Shown here: positions 10,917 through 23,527 of the stretch, one piece after another
Layout of the letters: each line of letters starts with the position of its first letter
Position numbering within the stretch: position 1 is the stretch's first letter
Assembly: GCA_009767595.1 (NCBI GenBank)
Contig: VSDK01025658.1
Coordinates: forward strand, 186,001-250,000
Origin: Symbiodinium kawagutii
Lineage: Eukaryota > Sar > Dinophyceae > Suessiales > Symbiodiniaceae
DNA: 64,000 bases
Direction of reading: 5' to 3'
Program-made: the position numbers and the translations under genes
Notes under the pieces: model-generated
Database searches by the model: none
The model's input: the letters and a program-made list of their open reading frames with translations, nothing else
Told to the model about the DNA's origin: nothing

Positions 10917-12100
10917 CTGGGGCAGTTGTGGGTAGCCATGCAACCTGTACGAACCATTCATGGTGAATGATGGTGAATACTCGTTCCTAGCATTTGTTTC
11001 CAATTCCATTCATGATGGTGCAAGTCATCAACAATGGTTTGTTCAACCGAGCTACAACCAATGGGTGGCGGTTGATCCTGGATAATGATACTAGGTGCTG
11101 GTGGTTAGTCATGGCAATAGTCTTTTCTCTATCGTGTTCGCAGGCTCTGCTTGGTGGCTCCGTTCCGGCCACTTCAAACCAGCAGGTGCCGGGGGCGGTG
11201 GGGCGCCATCCCAGTGGTCCCCCCTGAACACCAACCTGCCCTTGTAGCGACGCATTCGGGGAGGCTCCCATTGTTTGATGCTTGCAATGGCCATAACATC
11301 AGCAATGTGGATCGTCTTACCTTTGCGGCGAGCATTTGCAAGCTGTTCACTCTTTTCCATTACGGGATCATCATCCCAGACACCTTTCTCTCTGACACCC
11401 TTATCTTCCTCTTGCACTGGGCGAATCGCAAGAGGGTCCACTGTCATCTCCTCCCTAGTGAGAAGCTTGTAGATTGCACCGATGACACGCAAATCTGGAG
11501 TATGATAGTCTTGCAATCTGGCCACAGGCGGATTGAACTTAAACGGCATGACAGGCATCGAAGGAACAATGTCGCCCAACACAGCAGGCTTTCTCAGAAT
11601 TTCATCTGACACCTTTGGTCCACCAGGCGCGGTGCTGGTGCTTCTCGCCCAGGATGTGCTTTAGCTCACTAGAAGAGCTAGCTGCTCCAAAACTTTCATC
11701 TGCGCGGGCTGAAAAATGGCGGGCTGACCTCCAATTGATACTCATAAAGAGATTTAAGTTCTACTCATTCCAATTACAAGACATGGATGCCCTGTATTGA
11801 TTGTTATTTCTTGTCACTACCTCCCTGTGTCAGAATTGGGTAATTTGCGCGCCTGCTGCCTTCCCTAGATGTGGTAGCTGTTTCTCAGGCTCCCCGCAAC
11901 GCTACAAATTACTTCTGAGATACTGAAACTAGAAAAAGTGTCACACAAGTTGCCATCACTAGCAAATGATCACCATCATCATCAATCACTAACCATCAAG
12001 TACCCTACTATTCGTAGGTTTTTGCTACTCATCACTACCATCACTACCATCCTCAACTCGCCGTCAACAGCTGCTGTCTCGCCTCCCGTGCTTCGCGCAC
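10917..12100. other. Intron between E38 and E39
   Basis: Starts with GGTGAATGATGGTG-type sequence, contains the copia-like relic, and ends with a CATCATCAATCACTAACC tract (11940-12060). Confidence 0.5.
11109..11612 (-). pseudogene. Ty1/copia-like pol fragment
   Basis: A 167-codon frame with EKGVWDDDPVMEKSEQLANA (75-94), RRKGKTIHIADVMAIA (95-110) and RRYKGRLVFRGD (121-132). From memory of dinoflagellate copia-type polyproteins, the order VWD, then a Lys/His strand, then R-KGRxVFxG lies just upstream of the reverse transcriptase domain. Sequence on the 5' side (to about 11720) continues in another frame (ELKHILGEKHQHRAWWTKG), and after FRGD the frame turns proline-rich, so the element is frameshifted and truncated. 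Confidence 0.55.
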
Positions 12101-12133
12101 CTGGAGCCCGGCGAGCTCGCCGGCCTTGGAGGC
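12101..12133 (-). CDS. Exon E38 of the Ala-rich gene
   Basis: Phase-0 exon ASKAGELAGLQ (33 nt) with donor CAG|GTGCGC. The acceptor CGAGCGCCTCCAAG|GCC is followed nine bases later by a second CCAAG|GCC, so a three-codon-shorter form is possible. Clear tract switch at 11940-12060 and 12160-12300. Confidence 0.6.
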
Positions 12134-13233
12134 CTTGGAGGCGCTCGGTGGAGCGGTTAAGGGTTGGTGGAAGGTGGTTGGATGTGAAGGGTTCATGATG
12201 GTTGGTGGTGAATGGTAGTGGTTCATGATGGTTGATGATGGTTGATGATGGCTGATGATGGTTGATGGTAGCTTAAGTGATGATTAGTGGTGGGTTGAAC
12301 ACGGTAACGTGATAAACCATGACTAATCATCCCGTAAGAATCAGTTCATTGTCGACATGGTTCATGACTGTCAACCGTGACTAGTGATCATTCTTCCCAG
12401 TGTTGTTACCATTGTTCACCGTTCTCAACCACCATCGTCATTGCTGACCGTTTCAGGCATCATCAACCACCACTCAACCATCATTTCGCCAAGAACATGG
12501 AAATTAAGCATTCTCAGGAAAAGTAACCATTGACAATTTCTTACCAACAATTTGCCCTCAACCTTTTACCAGTGAAGGGACCAGAAAGAAACACACATCA
12601 TTAAGCATGGTTCGCTAGCCACCATTATCCGCCATTCTTGGCCACTATTAGCCATTATAAACCTCTATCACGAACCATTGATTGTATCGCGAAGCGTCTC
12701 TAACCATGAGACATCTGTATCAACCAAAGACCACCACTATTCCCAATCAGGCTGTATGATTTGCATTCAGCAGCCTTTGCTAATTTCTACCATCAATCAC
12801 CATTATCAACCACCATTTACCACTGTCAACCAGCATTGTCAATCAGTATCAACCACCACTATTCAACCATCACCCCACTTTTGAGCACCAATTAACTTGT
12901 GTTACCGCCACTATCATCAACCATCAACCCCTATGAGCCATCATTAACCAGCACTATCAACCAGCATGGTGGTCCACCACTATTAATGAACTACTATTAA
13001 CCACTATTAAACACTACTAACCACTATGAACCACTATTAACTATTATCAACCATGGTATAAACCACCACTATCAACAGTAACCACCATCAAAAGCCACCA
13101 CTATTGATCCAATGCACCATCATTAACCACCATTAACCACCACCATTAAGTACTATTTAACCACTATCAATCACCATTACTAACCCACCATGGTTCAAAA
13201 CCTGCCACCTCCACGGCTCTGCGGTCTCGGCAC
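12134..13233. other. Intron between E37 and E38, clear paired tracts
   Basis: TGATGGTTGATGATGG-type at 12160-12300 and ACCACTATTAACC/CCATCAACC-type at 12400-13190. Confidence 0.65.
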
Positions 13234-13296
13234 ACCACGCAGTGCTGCAGCTTCGTGGTCGCTGGTGGCTGCTTCCACGGCGGCGAAGGCGGCAGC
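13234..13296 (-). CDS. Exon E37 of the Ala-rich gene
   Basis: Phase-0 exon of 21 codons, AAAFAAVEAATSDHEAAALR then G, with acceptor ATGCTCCTCGCTCCAG|GCT and donor GGT|GTGCCG. Clear switch: CCATTAACC tract 12400-13190, TGATGG tract 13320-13510. Confidence 0.65.
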
Positions 13297-14269
13297 CTGG
13301 AGCGAGGAGCATGGTGCGCCAGGGACAACGGTGGTGAATGGTGAGTGGTGGTCCCTACTGGGGTTAGTGATGGCTGGTCCCTGCTATGCTTAATGATGGC
13401 TAATGATGGTTAATAGTAGGTTAATAGTAAGGAATACAATGATTAATGATGGTTGATGATGGTTGATGATGATTAACGAAGGTTAAGCATGATAAATGAT
13501 GACTAATGATTGACGAAGGACCATCACTTACCATCACTTACCATCGTATTCCCTACTAGTGTTGGTTAATCTCCACCATTACCGATGTTTAGCTGCTTGA
13601 CCCAACTCACCATAGTGGCTTATGGTAACCAATGGGTCCATCAGTGGTGGTTGATGAGTTGATCGGTATGGGGGTGGTCGATGAGTTGCTCATTGTCATT
13701 AATCGTCTGAGCCGCTTGGCGGTTTTTTGTCCCCTGGAAACGTGTTAATCAGCCAAACATCCCTAAAGATTGGGGAAAAGTGATTGACACTGCAAATCAT
13801 TGAATGTGCATGGAAATATGGTATATGTAATATTTGTTAGCATTTGTTAGCAAATGAAGATGGCTGTTTCCATGGCAACGTGGTAATGGTGGTGTACGAT
13901 GGTTTCCTCCGACATGCCCTCTGATCCACAGCACCGACGCAAACCATCCACCAACAGTGGCCAGCCACGCCAGTCCCCTTAATTTCTACCCCCCCGGGTG
14001 CTGAGCAATCGTGGGACACCGGAAGGAAAGACCTTTGGTCGGGCGTTCACCTTCTAAGCATGAATCGAAGCCTCAACTAACGTGATCCAGTAACCAGTAT
14101 CAACCATCGCCTGAATCATAATCCAATAATCGTTCACCATTCCCAACCACCATTCACTAGGACCATTCTTAGCCATCAACCACCATCAATCACTTTTAAT
14201 GATTGACCGCCATCCATTCATCCCTATTCAACCACTAAGCAATCATTGCTTAACCATAGCAGCAACCAC
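13297..14269. other. Intron between E36 and E37, paired tracts
   Basis: GATGGTTGATGATGG-type at 13320-13510, unique middle, CCATCAACCACC-type at 14050-14260. Confidence 0.65.
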
Positions 14270-14323
14270 GGGACATGACGCCTCGGCTGCTTGCAACGCG
14301 GCCTTGTGCGAGGTCATGCCCAC
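14270..14323 (-). CDS. Exon E36 of the Ala-rich gene
   Basis: Phase-0 exon of 18 codons, VGMTSHKAALQAAEASCP. Acceptor CATCAAAACGTCAG|GTG, donor CCC|GTGGTT. CCATCA tract to the left (14050-14260). Confidence 0.6.
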
Positions 14324-14693
14324 CTGACGTTTTGATGTGCGAATGATGGGTGAGCTGATGGTAGTGATGAATCCCGTGGGTAGCAATGATTTGGGCCATG
14401 GTCTTTAATACCATGGCTAGTAGCTAGTCATTGGTACTAGCTATGTTCAAAACCAATCATTGCCATTTATGATACTTACAGCTATGCCAAACTTCGCAAT
14501 GGGTCGAAATCATGGGCATTGCCATTCAAAATTGACAATGGTTTTAAATGGATGCTACTTAGACACATGATCGCTCATTACCGGGGCATACTACCCATCC
14601 TGTGCCATCATTGGCTATTGCTGGTCATTCAACAATAGCTAGCTCATGGGGTGGTCAGTAATGTTTACTTAGCTAAGTGTCGGCATGCAGTGC
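14324..14693. other. Intron between E35 and E36
   Basis: Short TGATGG stretch at 14340-14380; the rest is unique. Confidence 0.45.
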
Positions 14694-14752
14694 CGAGCTG
14701 CTGCAGTGGCAGTGCTGTAGGCTGCACGACCGGCGTCCTCGGCTGCTTTGTC
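14694..14752 (-). CDS. Exon E35 of the Ala-rich gene, GC donor
   Basis: Acceptor CTCCTCTGCTTCCAAG|GAC, phase 0, DKAAEDAGRAAYSTATAAA, donor CTCG|GCACTG (GC type, phase 2). Right edge is strong, left edge uncertain. Confidence 0.55.
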
Positions 14753-16015
14753 CTTGGAAGCAGAGGAGATTAGCCGCTGATGTTGGCAGAGGATCTGCTC
14801 CCCAGTGTTGTTAATTCAACACTGATAATTGTGGATTCCTGGGAGCAAGGCACTGGGTTTTTGGTTATAACAAGTGATTTTCGGGAATGAGTGATCTATG
14901 CTTATGATCAGTGACTCTCAACAATTGTTATGTTGATAAAACCAGTGTCGATGATTCAATCACTATCAACCAGCATTGAAGATTCGTCAGTTCTTGCCCT
15001 CAACCATCGCCTCATTATTCATGATTCGATTTAGTATTGACCGTTATCAGCCCTGGAATAGCCAGTGATGAACCATTGTCATTTTTTGATTGACCATCCT
15101 TTAAGACAATATAACACCATGGCCATTAATCGTGCTGGTTAGGTCTAACATCAGTCACTATCAGCGATTGACCTGTATTGGCGAATCTTCTTCAAGATTC
15201 ATCTACACCTGGGGACCTGTCCACCACCAACAACCAATGATTTATCAGTATACGGCGTCAACCCACCATCGTCCTGGATAGTCCTTGTTTCTGAACCATG
15301 GGCCCAATGATTATCATCCATCGGTAACAAAAGATACCAAATCTAATTCACCATCCAGAACCACTGATCATCAACCATCAACAACTACCAATTCGTTGAT
15401 CAATAAACGGCCTGCATTAGCCCATCATTGGTGAACTGATGTTAATCACTGACCAAACAAATATTAACCTACAACAATCAACCAACCAACGTGATGCTTA
15501 TCATTGGCTGATCAGCTACTAGCATGATTGTTGGGGTAGCAAGTTCATCATCACATGGGTCTGTGCCAAAATAGTGGCACTCCCAAAACTCCAATGGTTT
15601 CCATTCATAAAATGATCATTGGCTTCGGTGGGGCCCATTGGTTACCCCATGGCTTGGCACACACTACCTCATGTTTTGAACTATGACTGGTTGTTGGTGA
15701 ACATCAATTGGGATTTCTGAACATAGTTGATGATCATTGGCAAACTGCTATAATCAACTACTGTGATTGGTGAACATCAACTACTGTGATTGGTGAGTTT
15801 CACCTGCTGCTATAATCAACAGGTTATAAAACTACTATAATCAACTACTATAATCAACTACTGTGATTGGCGAGTTTCAACTACTACTGCTATAATCAAC
15901 AGATTATGAAACTACTATCATCAACTACACTAATCAACTACTATGATTGAACCAATCATCCGTGAACATCACTACCAAACGTTGAAACCCATCATAACAT
16001 GTTGAACAACGAGAC
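14753..16015. other. Intron between E34 and E35
   Basis: CAACCATC/ATCAACTAC-type from about 14940 to 15990, including the tandem repeat at 15750-15935. Confidence 0.55.
15750..15935 (+). repeat. Tandem repeat of about 75-80 bp
   Basis: Two diverged copies of a unit containing TAATCAACTACTGTGATTGG, GAGTTTCA and TAATCAACAG. Confidence 0.7.
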
Positions 16016-16098
16016 CTCCCCAGCTTCTGCCCAGCATCCGCTCCATGCCCCCGTGCCGCCAGCGCCGCAGCGGCGCCGGCCGCGCTGGCGGCTTTGAC
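16016..16098 (-). CDS. Exon E34 of the Ala-rich gene
   Basis: Acceptor GTAAGCCCTCCCCCAG|GTC, phase 0, VKAASAAGAAAALAARGHG and onward to GGGGAG|GTCTCG (phase 2; earlier ends possible). Strong tract switch: about 1 kb CAACTA/CCATCA to the left, GGTTGATTGG to the right (16130-16300). Confidence 0.6.
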
Positions 16099-18634
16099 CT
16101 GGGGGAGGGCTTACCTATGGCGCTATGGCTGGTTGATTGGTCAGTGATGGTGTATGGGTTGGTTGGGGTTGGTTGATTGGCTAGTTGATGAACTGGTCAT
16201 CTGATTCAAGTGGTGATTTTTTTTTGGTTAGTCATGGAGTAGTTGGTAGGTTATTTGGCTCAGGTGGTTGGTTCATGGTGATGCTTGGGTACAGGCAATG
16301 TTGTCCTGGTCAACCAACAGCCCAGGGTGAAGTTGTTGAATGACAAATGGTGTTGGTTGCGCATCGTGACTCACCAGGCTATGGCAGAGGTCATACCTGA
16401 GACAACTGTCAAATCAGCACGACCGAGAGCAGTGCTGGCAATGGTTGACCGTAAATAGGTTCATGTCGAATCTTTCATTGGTAAGGTTGGGAAAAAATGC
16501 TGACTGGTAAGGGTCATCAGTTATCTTACTGATTGGCAAGGGCCGATCACTGGTTGATGCGTTTCTTCCTGAAAAGAATCATTGAGAATGATTCATTGAT
16601 GGCAAATGCACCTGTTCCTGCTTGCTCATGAACATTTTATGGCTGATGACTGGTTGATAAGGGCAACAGTCAATGGTAACCATGCTTGACGACGAAAACC
16701 AATTATCGTGGGGGTGGGCACCGTCCGGCAGAATTACGATGGCTAGCCGAAAAAGATGGTTGCCTGAATGAACCCTTCATAGACTGTTAAATACACTGTT
16801 ATCAGAATTGAAAACCATTATTGCTGCAACTTGTTAACCATGATCCATTGTCGGCTAGTGCCCTCGTTATCAATCCTTTTTCCTTGAGCATGGCTGTAAA
16901 ATCACTACGATAAATAGTCTTCATTTTCGATCTCTCCGACAAATCCCTCAGCTTAAAAACTCGTACTTCAAAAGGCGATCAGCCCTTCTGACTCAGACTG
17001 CTCCAACCAGCGCCCCTTAGATCTCTCTATGCTACTCTACCATACTCTATCATCAGTTGTCCCGACCCCCCGTCTTAAGTATTGAGACCGCATTTCAAGA
17101 CACCCTCGCCCTCTTGAATAGTCTGTCATGTTCAACACTTCCTACAAAAATAGGTTTTGCCGTCATCGACTTGCTTCGCCAATCATGGTGATGCTATTAA
17201 ACTGAAATCAAATCATGGCGACATTTGCTTAGCAACAACATTTGGGGAGACTCCCAGTCATTGGACGACTTGTGCGACAATGGTCGTGTTTTCTGGAGAT
17301 ACTGGGTTCTATGACTGTATGACCACTCTGCGTTGGATCTACCGTAACTAAACCAACGCAAGCTTTGGAAGTTCTTGCGCCCCCAGCGCTGCCTTGCTCT
17401 TGGCGAAGTTGGCCCCACCGCTGTTTTCAGCTGTGCTACATTGTGCTCTTGCCTCTGGCCAGAGCTGGCGGAAGTTTGTCAGGTCTAGTGGCGCTTCTTG
17501 GTGATGAAATCCAAGCCTCCACTCCTCCAGCGTGAGCTCATCTTTCAGCTTTTGCGCGCTGCTACGCTTACGTTTGTCCATCGGGGCCTGCCGATGATGC
17601 CCCTAGCAGGCCAACTGCCAGCATGACCTTGCCCATCTCCCTCATGATCAAGGGAACCTTGAATGCCTCAGGCATCCTCATCATCACATGCTCATAGGCA
17701 TCGTTCCCATCACCCTTCCACCGGCTCCTCACATGGCAGATCTGGCCCCATGCTTCCACCATCCATTGCTTCATGCCTTAGTTTCCCACACTCATTGCAT
17801 CAACCCTCACACTGGAGGGGCACCGGAGGCGGCGCCAGTAGGGGCATTCGAGGGAGCTGCATATGCCAACAGTCGTCCTGCGGTCCAACATATCGTTTGG
17901 ACGATCCAGCGGCGAAGAAGGAGGATGTTCTCAAACCAAGCCCCCGCCGGAGAAGAAAGGCGATGCACAGGGCACTCCAAGGTGGTACCACCATATACCA
18001 CTTTGGGATTGCGCAAAAGGAACTTCACCAAATCATACTCTGAAGTACCAGCAAACTCGACATTTCATTGGGTCACGTTGGCATTTGCCCTGGCGCGAAT
18101 CAGCTCTTGCAGAAGCCCAATATAAATTTGCTCACCATAGTTCTCCTACTTGTCCCGGCCAGGTAACTGCCACCCTTTCTACTCCCTTTCTCTACCCCCG
18201 ATCTCCAACAACTCCGTAGTGCCAGCATGCTACAGTGTACCATACCACAGATCAGCTCAGACTCCTTTTGCCTATTGCACAGGAAGGGGCTCTATGGAAA
18301 CTACTTGCCCCAAAAAGAAATCATCAACATGCTGGGTGTTTTCACCGCTGTCATGCGTAATCCATTTGGTGGACCTGCATTGCATTAGCGACCAAATAGC
18401 TATATAATCATCAACCATGTATTGTCCATGTCAATGCCCATATTCCTATTTGTCACTTTGCGTGGAAATTAAAACGAAAAGCCAACCTGAACAAACCATG
18501 GCATATCTAAACGCGCCTTAACCATCATGAAGCACAGCTAAGCTTTTAGGGCAACCTTCATCAAGAATTTCTGAAGATGCCTCATTTCTGAAGATGCCTC
18601 AATATGCCTCAATCATATTTCCTTGACACGTTAC
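16099..18634. other. Intron between E33 and E34
   Basis: GGTTGATTGG-type at 16130-16700, unique sequence, then the broken gene at 17348-18130 and unique sequence to E33. Confidence 0.45.
17348..18130 (-). pseudogene. Broken gene of unknown family, at least three frames
   Basis: Read on the minus strand, protein-like sequence passes through several frames: YGEQIYIGLLQELIRARANA, an in-frame TGA near 18065, then SEYDLVKFLLRNPKVVYGGT and SPAGAWFENILLLRRWIVQT; after a stop and frame change WMVEAWGQICHVRSRWKGDG and PEAFKVPLIMREMGKVMLAV (ORF 17568-17774); after another frame change AQKLKDELTLEEWRLGFHHQ (17348-17581). The consistent direction and composition indicate one decayed coding unit, probably a retroelement or retroposed gene. 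Family not recognised. Confidence 0.5.
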
Positions 18635-18670
18635 TTGAGCTTCGTCTTTGCTCATGCCGTTGGAGATTGC
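18635..18670 (-). CDS. Exon E33 of the Ala-rich gene
   Basis: Acceptor GGCCTCCTCGGTGCTGAG|GCA, AISNGMSKDEAQ in phase 0 (36 nt), donor CAA|GTAACG. Flanking tracts are weak here. Confidence 0.5.
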
Positions 18671-20720
18671 CTCAGCACCGAGGAGGCCGGGCATCGCTGA
18701 GTTGTTGAGCACCGAGAGCGTCTCTTTGAGTCAGGTCTGCCACCAGAGTTTCAAACCTTGTTGGTTACAACAAGTTTTATCTCTCTTTATCCCCAACATA
18801 ACTTCTTGATAGTTTATCACAGTAATAGCTTATCCCCAACAACTTGTTGGATCACAGGCAAATGACTTCCCGTAGCAGCACACTTGCAGGGGATGCAGCG
18901 CGCCGATATGCTACACCTAACATTGATGACTCATCAGGCAACTGTACTAGGATCAATGGTTGGTTTCGATTGATCGCAAGATGCACAGCTGACTGTTCGG
19001 CCCTAATATGGTTGCCCGCTATTCCCTATGATCAGCCAGTCTCAACCAACCTTTAACACCATGCAGGTAGAGGTCAACCCACCAAGGGCTGGAAACTTAT
19101 TGCAATGGCTGGAAATAAGCCGGTTTCACATGGGTTCCACTTGTCAATCACGGTTGGTTGAAGGTTTAGCAGCAATAACGGACAGTAACCAATGCTTGGA
19201 AACTCAAGACTGTCACACTTGCTGGTGACAACTCTGCAATCGGTGATGTATCACGATTCGTTTCGAGCTAGAAGCTGCATTGATATATTAGGAGCAGGTC
19301 CTGTAGATCATTGATGCATCCTTGGGTACATGCATCTATGTAAAAATCAATTCAGCCAGGGAACCAACCAGTGCTGGAACCGAACAGGTGTTGCTATGTT
19401 CCAGTACTGTCCCAAATACCCACAGCAAACTGCACCAAAGCTTGGTCACCTAGCTGCCTACCTAGCGGTCGATCATACGTTGACCGGTGTCCAAATATTC
19501 TTTCGTCATGCCATGGTCGAACTCCAACCTGAACAAACAGTACCCAACCCTGGACAGCGTAGGTCAATGATCTCTAATGAAATCCAAGCCGAATGGAGAT
19601 GGGAGATCCCTGCCATGGGCCATCAACATTGAATGCTTTCAATTTTGGATTGGTCATGTCATGGAGGTGTTTCTTGCATAAGTTTTTAAGATCAACCCGG
19701 ACCTTTATTGCTTTGAGCTGTAGCCACTCCTTGCGTTTACGACACATCAATACGATCGTCACTTGTTCCTGAGTCTCCTATCCATCAAGACTCTGATCCT
19801 CAGCAACACAAGTTTGATAACGATGTTCGACAGCAAATCATGTTTTGACAAGCAATGAGCATGGGGTTTGGCCATCTCATAAAGTCTAATCATGCCTGTC
19901 AATGGCATAACTTCTGACATCGGGATTGAGAATGTCCATTGTAAGCCAGATCTCGATAAGCGATCCTTAAGATTTTTCAAAACCATCATCAATCCCCATC
20001 AATCACTATCAACCGCTATGAAACAGAGTTAACCATCATTTGACCAGAATATTGATCGCTGTTAGCCGGCGAGCTGACCATGATTACACAAGGTATGAAC
20101 CGTCGTTCACCATGTTTAATCATAATGAACAGTCATGTGAACATCATGGGACCACCGTATTATCCAGTTTGGTAGCCATCAAAAATGGACATTAGCCGAC
20201 ATCATGCACCATCATGAACGTACCAACCACTAATCCTTCAACCATCTTTTGGACATTCATCAGAAAACCCTGATCAATCATCTTACAGTGTATGGGAATC
20301 ATTTGACCATCCTATGAACCATCCAGAAGTATGACGAGCTAACTCGCAACAGCCAACTCTTATCGGTCACCATGATTGCCAGCCAATTATCAACAACCAT
20401 GATCACCAAACATCGAAAACCATCGTCATCATCATCATCATGATCATCATCACCATGATCATCATCACCATGATTATCATCACCACCAACCATTATCACC
20501 AACCATCATCACCAACCATCATCATCATCACCATCACCATCACCATCATCATCACTAGCACCATCACCATCACCATCCTCATCCTCATCCTCATCATCAT
20601 CACCATCATCACCATCACCATCAGTCACTACCAATCATATACCCTACTACTAGAAGGTTCTCCCCCCAAAGCTAACCATCACTGGCCATGTCATCCTCAC
20701 CCGCCATCCGTAGCTCCCAC
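18671..20720. other. Intron between E32 and E33
   Basis: Mostly unique to 19970, then CCATCA and CATCACCAT-type repeat to 20640. Confidence 0.5.
20418..20632 (+). repeat. (CAT/CAC)n microsatellite
   Basis: Near-continuous ATCATCACCAT units. His- or Asp-rich frames over it come from the repeat. Confidence 0.9.
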
Positions 20721-20787
20721 CTCTGCGCCAAGCTGCCGCGGCCAGGGCCGCTTCGCCCGCCTCCCTTGCGGCTTTCAACTCGGAGCC
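20721..20787 (-). CDS. Exon E32 of the Ala-rich gene
   Basis: Acceptor CCTCACCACCGCCAG|GGC, phase 0, GSELKAAREAGEAALAAAA then WRR, donor AGAG|GTGGGA (leaves one base). Clear tract switch: CCATCA/CACCAT at 19980-20640 and TGATGG at 20830-21060. Confidence 0.65.
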
Positions 20788-21318
20788 CTGGCGGTGGTGA
20801 GGAACCAAGATCCAAGTTGGTCACTGGTTGAGAAGGAGATTCACAACGGTTAATGAATGGTTTATCAATGGTTACTACATGGTTCATCAATGATGTTTTG
20901 GTGATGGTTAGAGATGTTTCAGTGATGGTTAATGATGGTTAGTGGTGGTCAATAGACTGGTTGATGATGGTTGATGGTTGATATTGGTGAATATGGTGAA
21001 TGATGAAAACACTAGCTAACAAACAATGGTTGATGGTTCAAAATGGTTGATGATGTTTGATGCTGGTTTGACTTTAACTTCTGTGCATCTCTATCATGGT
21101 CTGCCATGACAAGCTGTACTCTTAGTCAAAATTGATTTCACCGGTCAGTCAGCCCTCAGTAAGTCATGGCAATCCTATTAGTTGGTCCCAGCAAAGCTTG
21201 GTGACCACAATCATCACCCCCCATTGATAGCAACTTGGCAGGTTATATCCCCTGAGTTCATTGTTGGTCCCCAGTTAATTGGCTTCTTCGGACGTACATG
21301 GCACCAGCATCCCCCATC
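20788..21318. other. Intron between E31 and E32
   Basis: GGTTAATGATGGTT-type tract at 20830-21060, then unique. Confidence 0.55.
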
Positions 21319-21369
21319 CTGCGCCATGCCCGCTGCCGCATCCGCAGCTTCAATGCCCAAGCGAGCAGC
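21319..21369 (-). CDS. Exon E31 of the Ala-rich gene, GA donor
   Basis: Phase-0 exon of 17 codons, AARLGIEAADAAAGMAQ, with acceptor GCTGATGCGACAG|GCT and donor CAG|GATGGG (GA type). A GT lies 16 bases further and would make it longer. Confidence 0.6.
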
Positions 21370-21998
21370 CTGTCGCATCAGCCGCCATTGTGGTTGTAAT
21401 CGAGCGATAGCCATCTGATTGTGGGTTTGTTGTAGCAATTGTGAACGCATAATTGTGTTTGATTACAGCTCGTATGGCTGTTGTAGTTATGAACTATCAA
21501 ATTGGACCATCTCCAATATGTAAATGATCAGAGTGTCGAATGTGTTGAACATGCAGGATATTCTATCTATTCCAAGATGATTCTGATATAACCATCATGA
21601 ACCAGGAACTAACCGCCATCACTCCACCATTATTAATCCCCGTCATCAACCATCAAGCTCCTTATGAACCATCATCAGAAGCTACTCATGTGCTGCTTTT
21701 GACATTCTAGCAATTAAATTTGTTGAGCAACTCATTATCTTTTCAACCAACAGTGCAGCGGCATGCGTTCTCGGCGGCCACGACTCAGGCCTAGTGCAAC
21801 AGCGCTCAAGCGTTTGCGGCACGCAGCACACATGCAACGTCTTCGTTGTCGGCCTCCATCGCGACCCGTCAGGGACTGCCTCCAGAAGCTCGTGGGGCCA
21901 GCCTCCCCTGCTCCCTGTAGTATCATCTTGATCAACTCCACAGGCTGGCCGTCCAACGTTGAGAGCGGGGAACGGATCGGTGATTCTGTCAGACACAC
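21370..21998. other. Intron between E30 and E31
   Basis: CCATCATGAACC-type at 21590-21690, then part of the GC-rich decayed island. Confidence 0.4.
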
Positions 21999-22379
21999 TT
22001 TGGACTTGAAGACCAGTCGAGCCGCTTCCGCTGCGGCCAACGTGAAGGCCACGCTATGAGGCACAATGAGTTCGCGTCTCTCCGCTCGGCGAGCCTCCGG
22101 AGTGCAAGGCGGAGTACGCAGATCTCTGCGGAAGCGCCGCTGCAAGCGCAGTGTGGGTTTCTCCGATCGCAAACTGTTTTCCTGCAGATTGAGAGAAGGC
22201 TTTGTGAAGCGGTCGCTGGGGAGTGAGCTCGATTCGAGTTTGCGAGCTCCTCCAGGCAGCCGAAGACGAGAGGGACATGTCTCGTCCTGTTGCGCGATGC
22301 ACCAGTGCTGATTGCAGGAACGTTTGGCCGAGTGCTCGGCACTTGCTGCTCTTTGTGTCAGAATCGGCACCTCCGCCAC
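21735..22379 (-). pseudogene. GC-rich decayed ORF island of unknown origin
   Basis: A 214-codon frame (unbroken but with no clear start) in an island much richer in GC than its surroundings. Stretches such as STLDGQPVELIKMILQGAGE and RRRCMCAACRKRLSAVALG look protein-like, but other frames in the same island are also open (overlapping 117- and 132-codon frames), as expected of GC-rich non-coding DNA. Exon E30 lies inside. No family recognised. Confidence 0.35.
21999..22030 (-). CDS. Exon E30 candidate inside the 22 kb island
   Basis: GGCCGCAG|CG then EAARLVFKSK and donor AAA|GTGTGT. The preceding in-frame residues (FTLAA) also fit the Ala-module style, so the true exon may be longer on its 5' side. 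Confidence 0.4.
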
Positions 22380-23527
22380 CTTCTGCGCGTGGTTTGCCCC
22401 TTAAATGGAGGACCCCACATATCGGATAGCGCTTGTCAACCGCGAATAACAACCAACAAGAAACAGCTACTGCTGGTTTATCAATGATTCATTCTGATTA
22501 GTGATGGTAAATAATGGTAAATAGTGGTAAATGATTCAGTTAATGATGGTTTCTGATGGCTAATGATGGTTTATAGCCGACGAAAGTTGAAATAAAGACC
22601 TCGATAAAAAACCAAACCTGAATGACAAATACCAACAATGCTAATGATCATGAGGCAAACCAATGATAATGAACATCGACCAAAATGATCGGTAAAACTT
22701 TGGAAACTATCTTGTCATACCAATAGTGATGGGAAACTAGCTTCTTGAAGATTCAGGTTGGAAATAACTTCAATCCTGGCTGCCCATGTCGATGCATTCC
22801 TCGTTTGTGGATATACGTGACACCAATTTACCGGACCCTTTTTGTGAGCCCCGAAAACTGCGTGAAACCTGCACCCGGAAGGGAAATGGGATTGTGTTTG
22901 CAAGTGCTGGGGTAGGTGAATGATCCCCATCATCGACCAATCATGTCAGTTATTCATGGTAGTTCTTGATCATTATTCACCAATCTGGGTCATTCTCAGG
23001 AAGGAAAATCCTGATTATTACGTCCGTTCGTGTTTTTCGATTGTGAGAAACATTGAGCGTTCTTTGTTTACCAGCGTTGTCAACGATTATTGGTGAAGAA
23101 AAGCATCCTGAACCAACCATCATTAACCCTGCCAAGCAAACTTAACTAACTTGAGGTGTTGGCAACCGCTGAAACTCGACTGTGTGCACCACTGCGAAAA
23201 ATAGGGCAAATGTGGGGATCGTCATTGCATGATGCTAAGCCGCAGCAGGAAAACAAAATGATAAAAAAAAAGATCCACAGCAACCGTTCAACTGCCACTA
23301 TCAGTATACAAGGGTTAGTCGCGACATGAAATGGTGAAACGATTGTCAAACCACAATCAACCAATAGTCATCCACTATGATAAACCATTAGCAGTCATTT
23401 GTCACTCACGATTCTTAGCCACAATTGATCACCATTGGTAAGAGTTCTTTCTGAACCATTCTTGGCCATTGGTATCCATGATGTTCACCACATCACCATG
23501 GTATCCTCATGAAACTCGTCAACTCAC
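22031..23527. other. Intron between E29 and E30
   Basis: Rest of the GC-rich island, TGATGGTAAATAATGG at 22495-22575, unique sequence, CCATTA-type before E29. Confidence 0.4.

Noticed and set aside
20299-20853. Asp- or Ile/Thr-rich frames
   Set aside because: Translations of CAT/CAC repeats.
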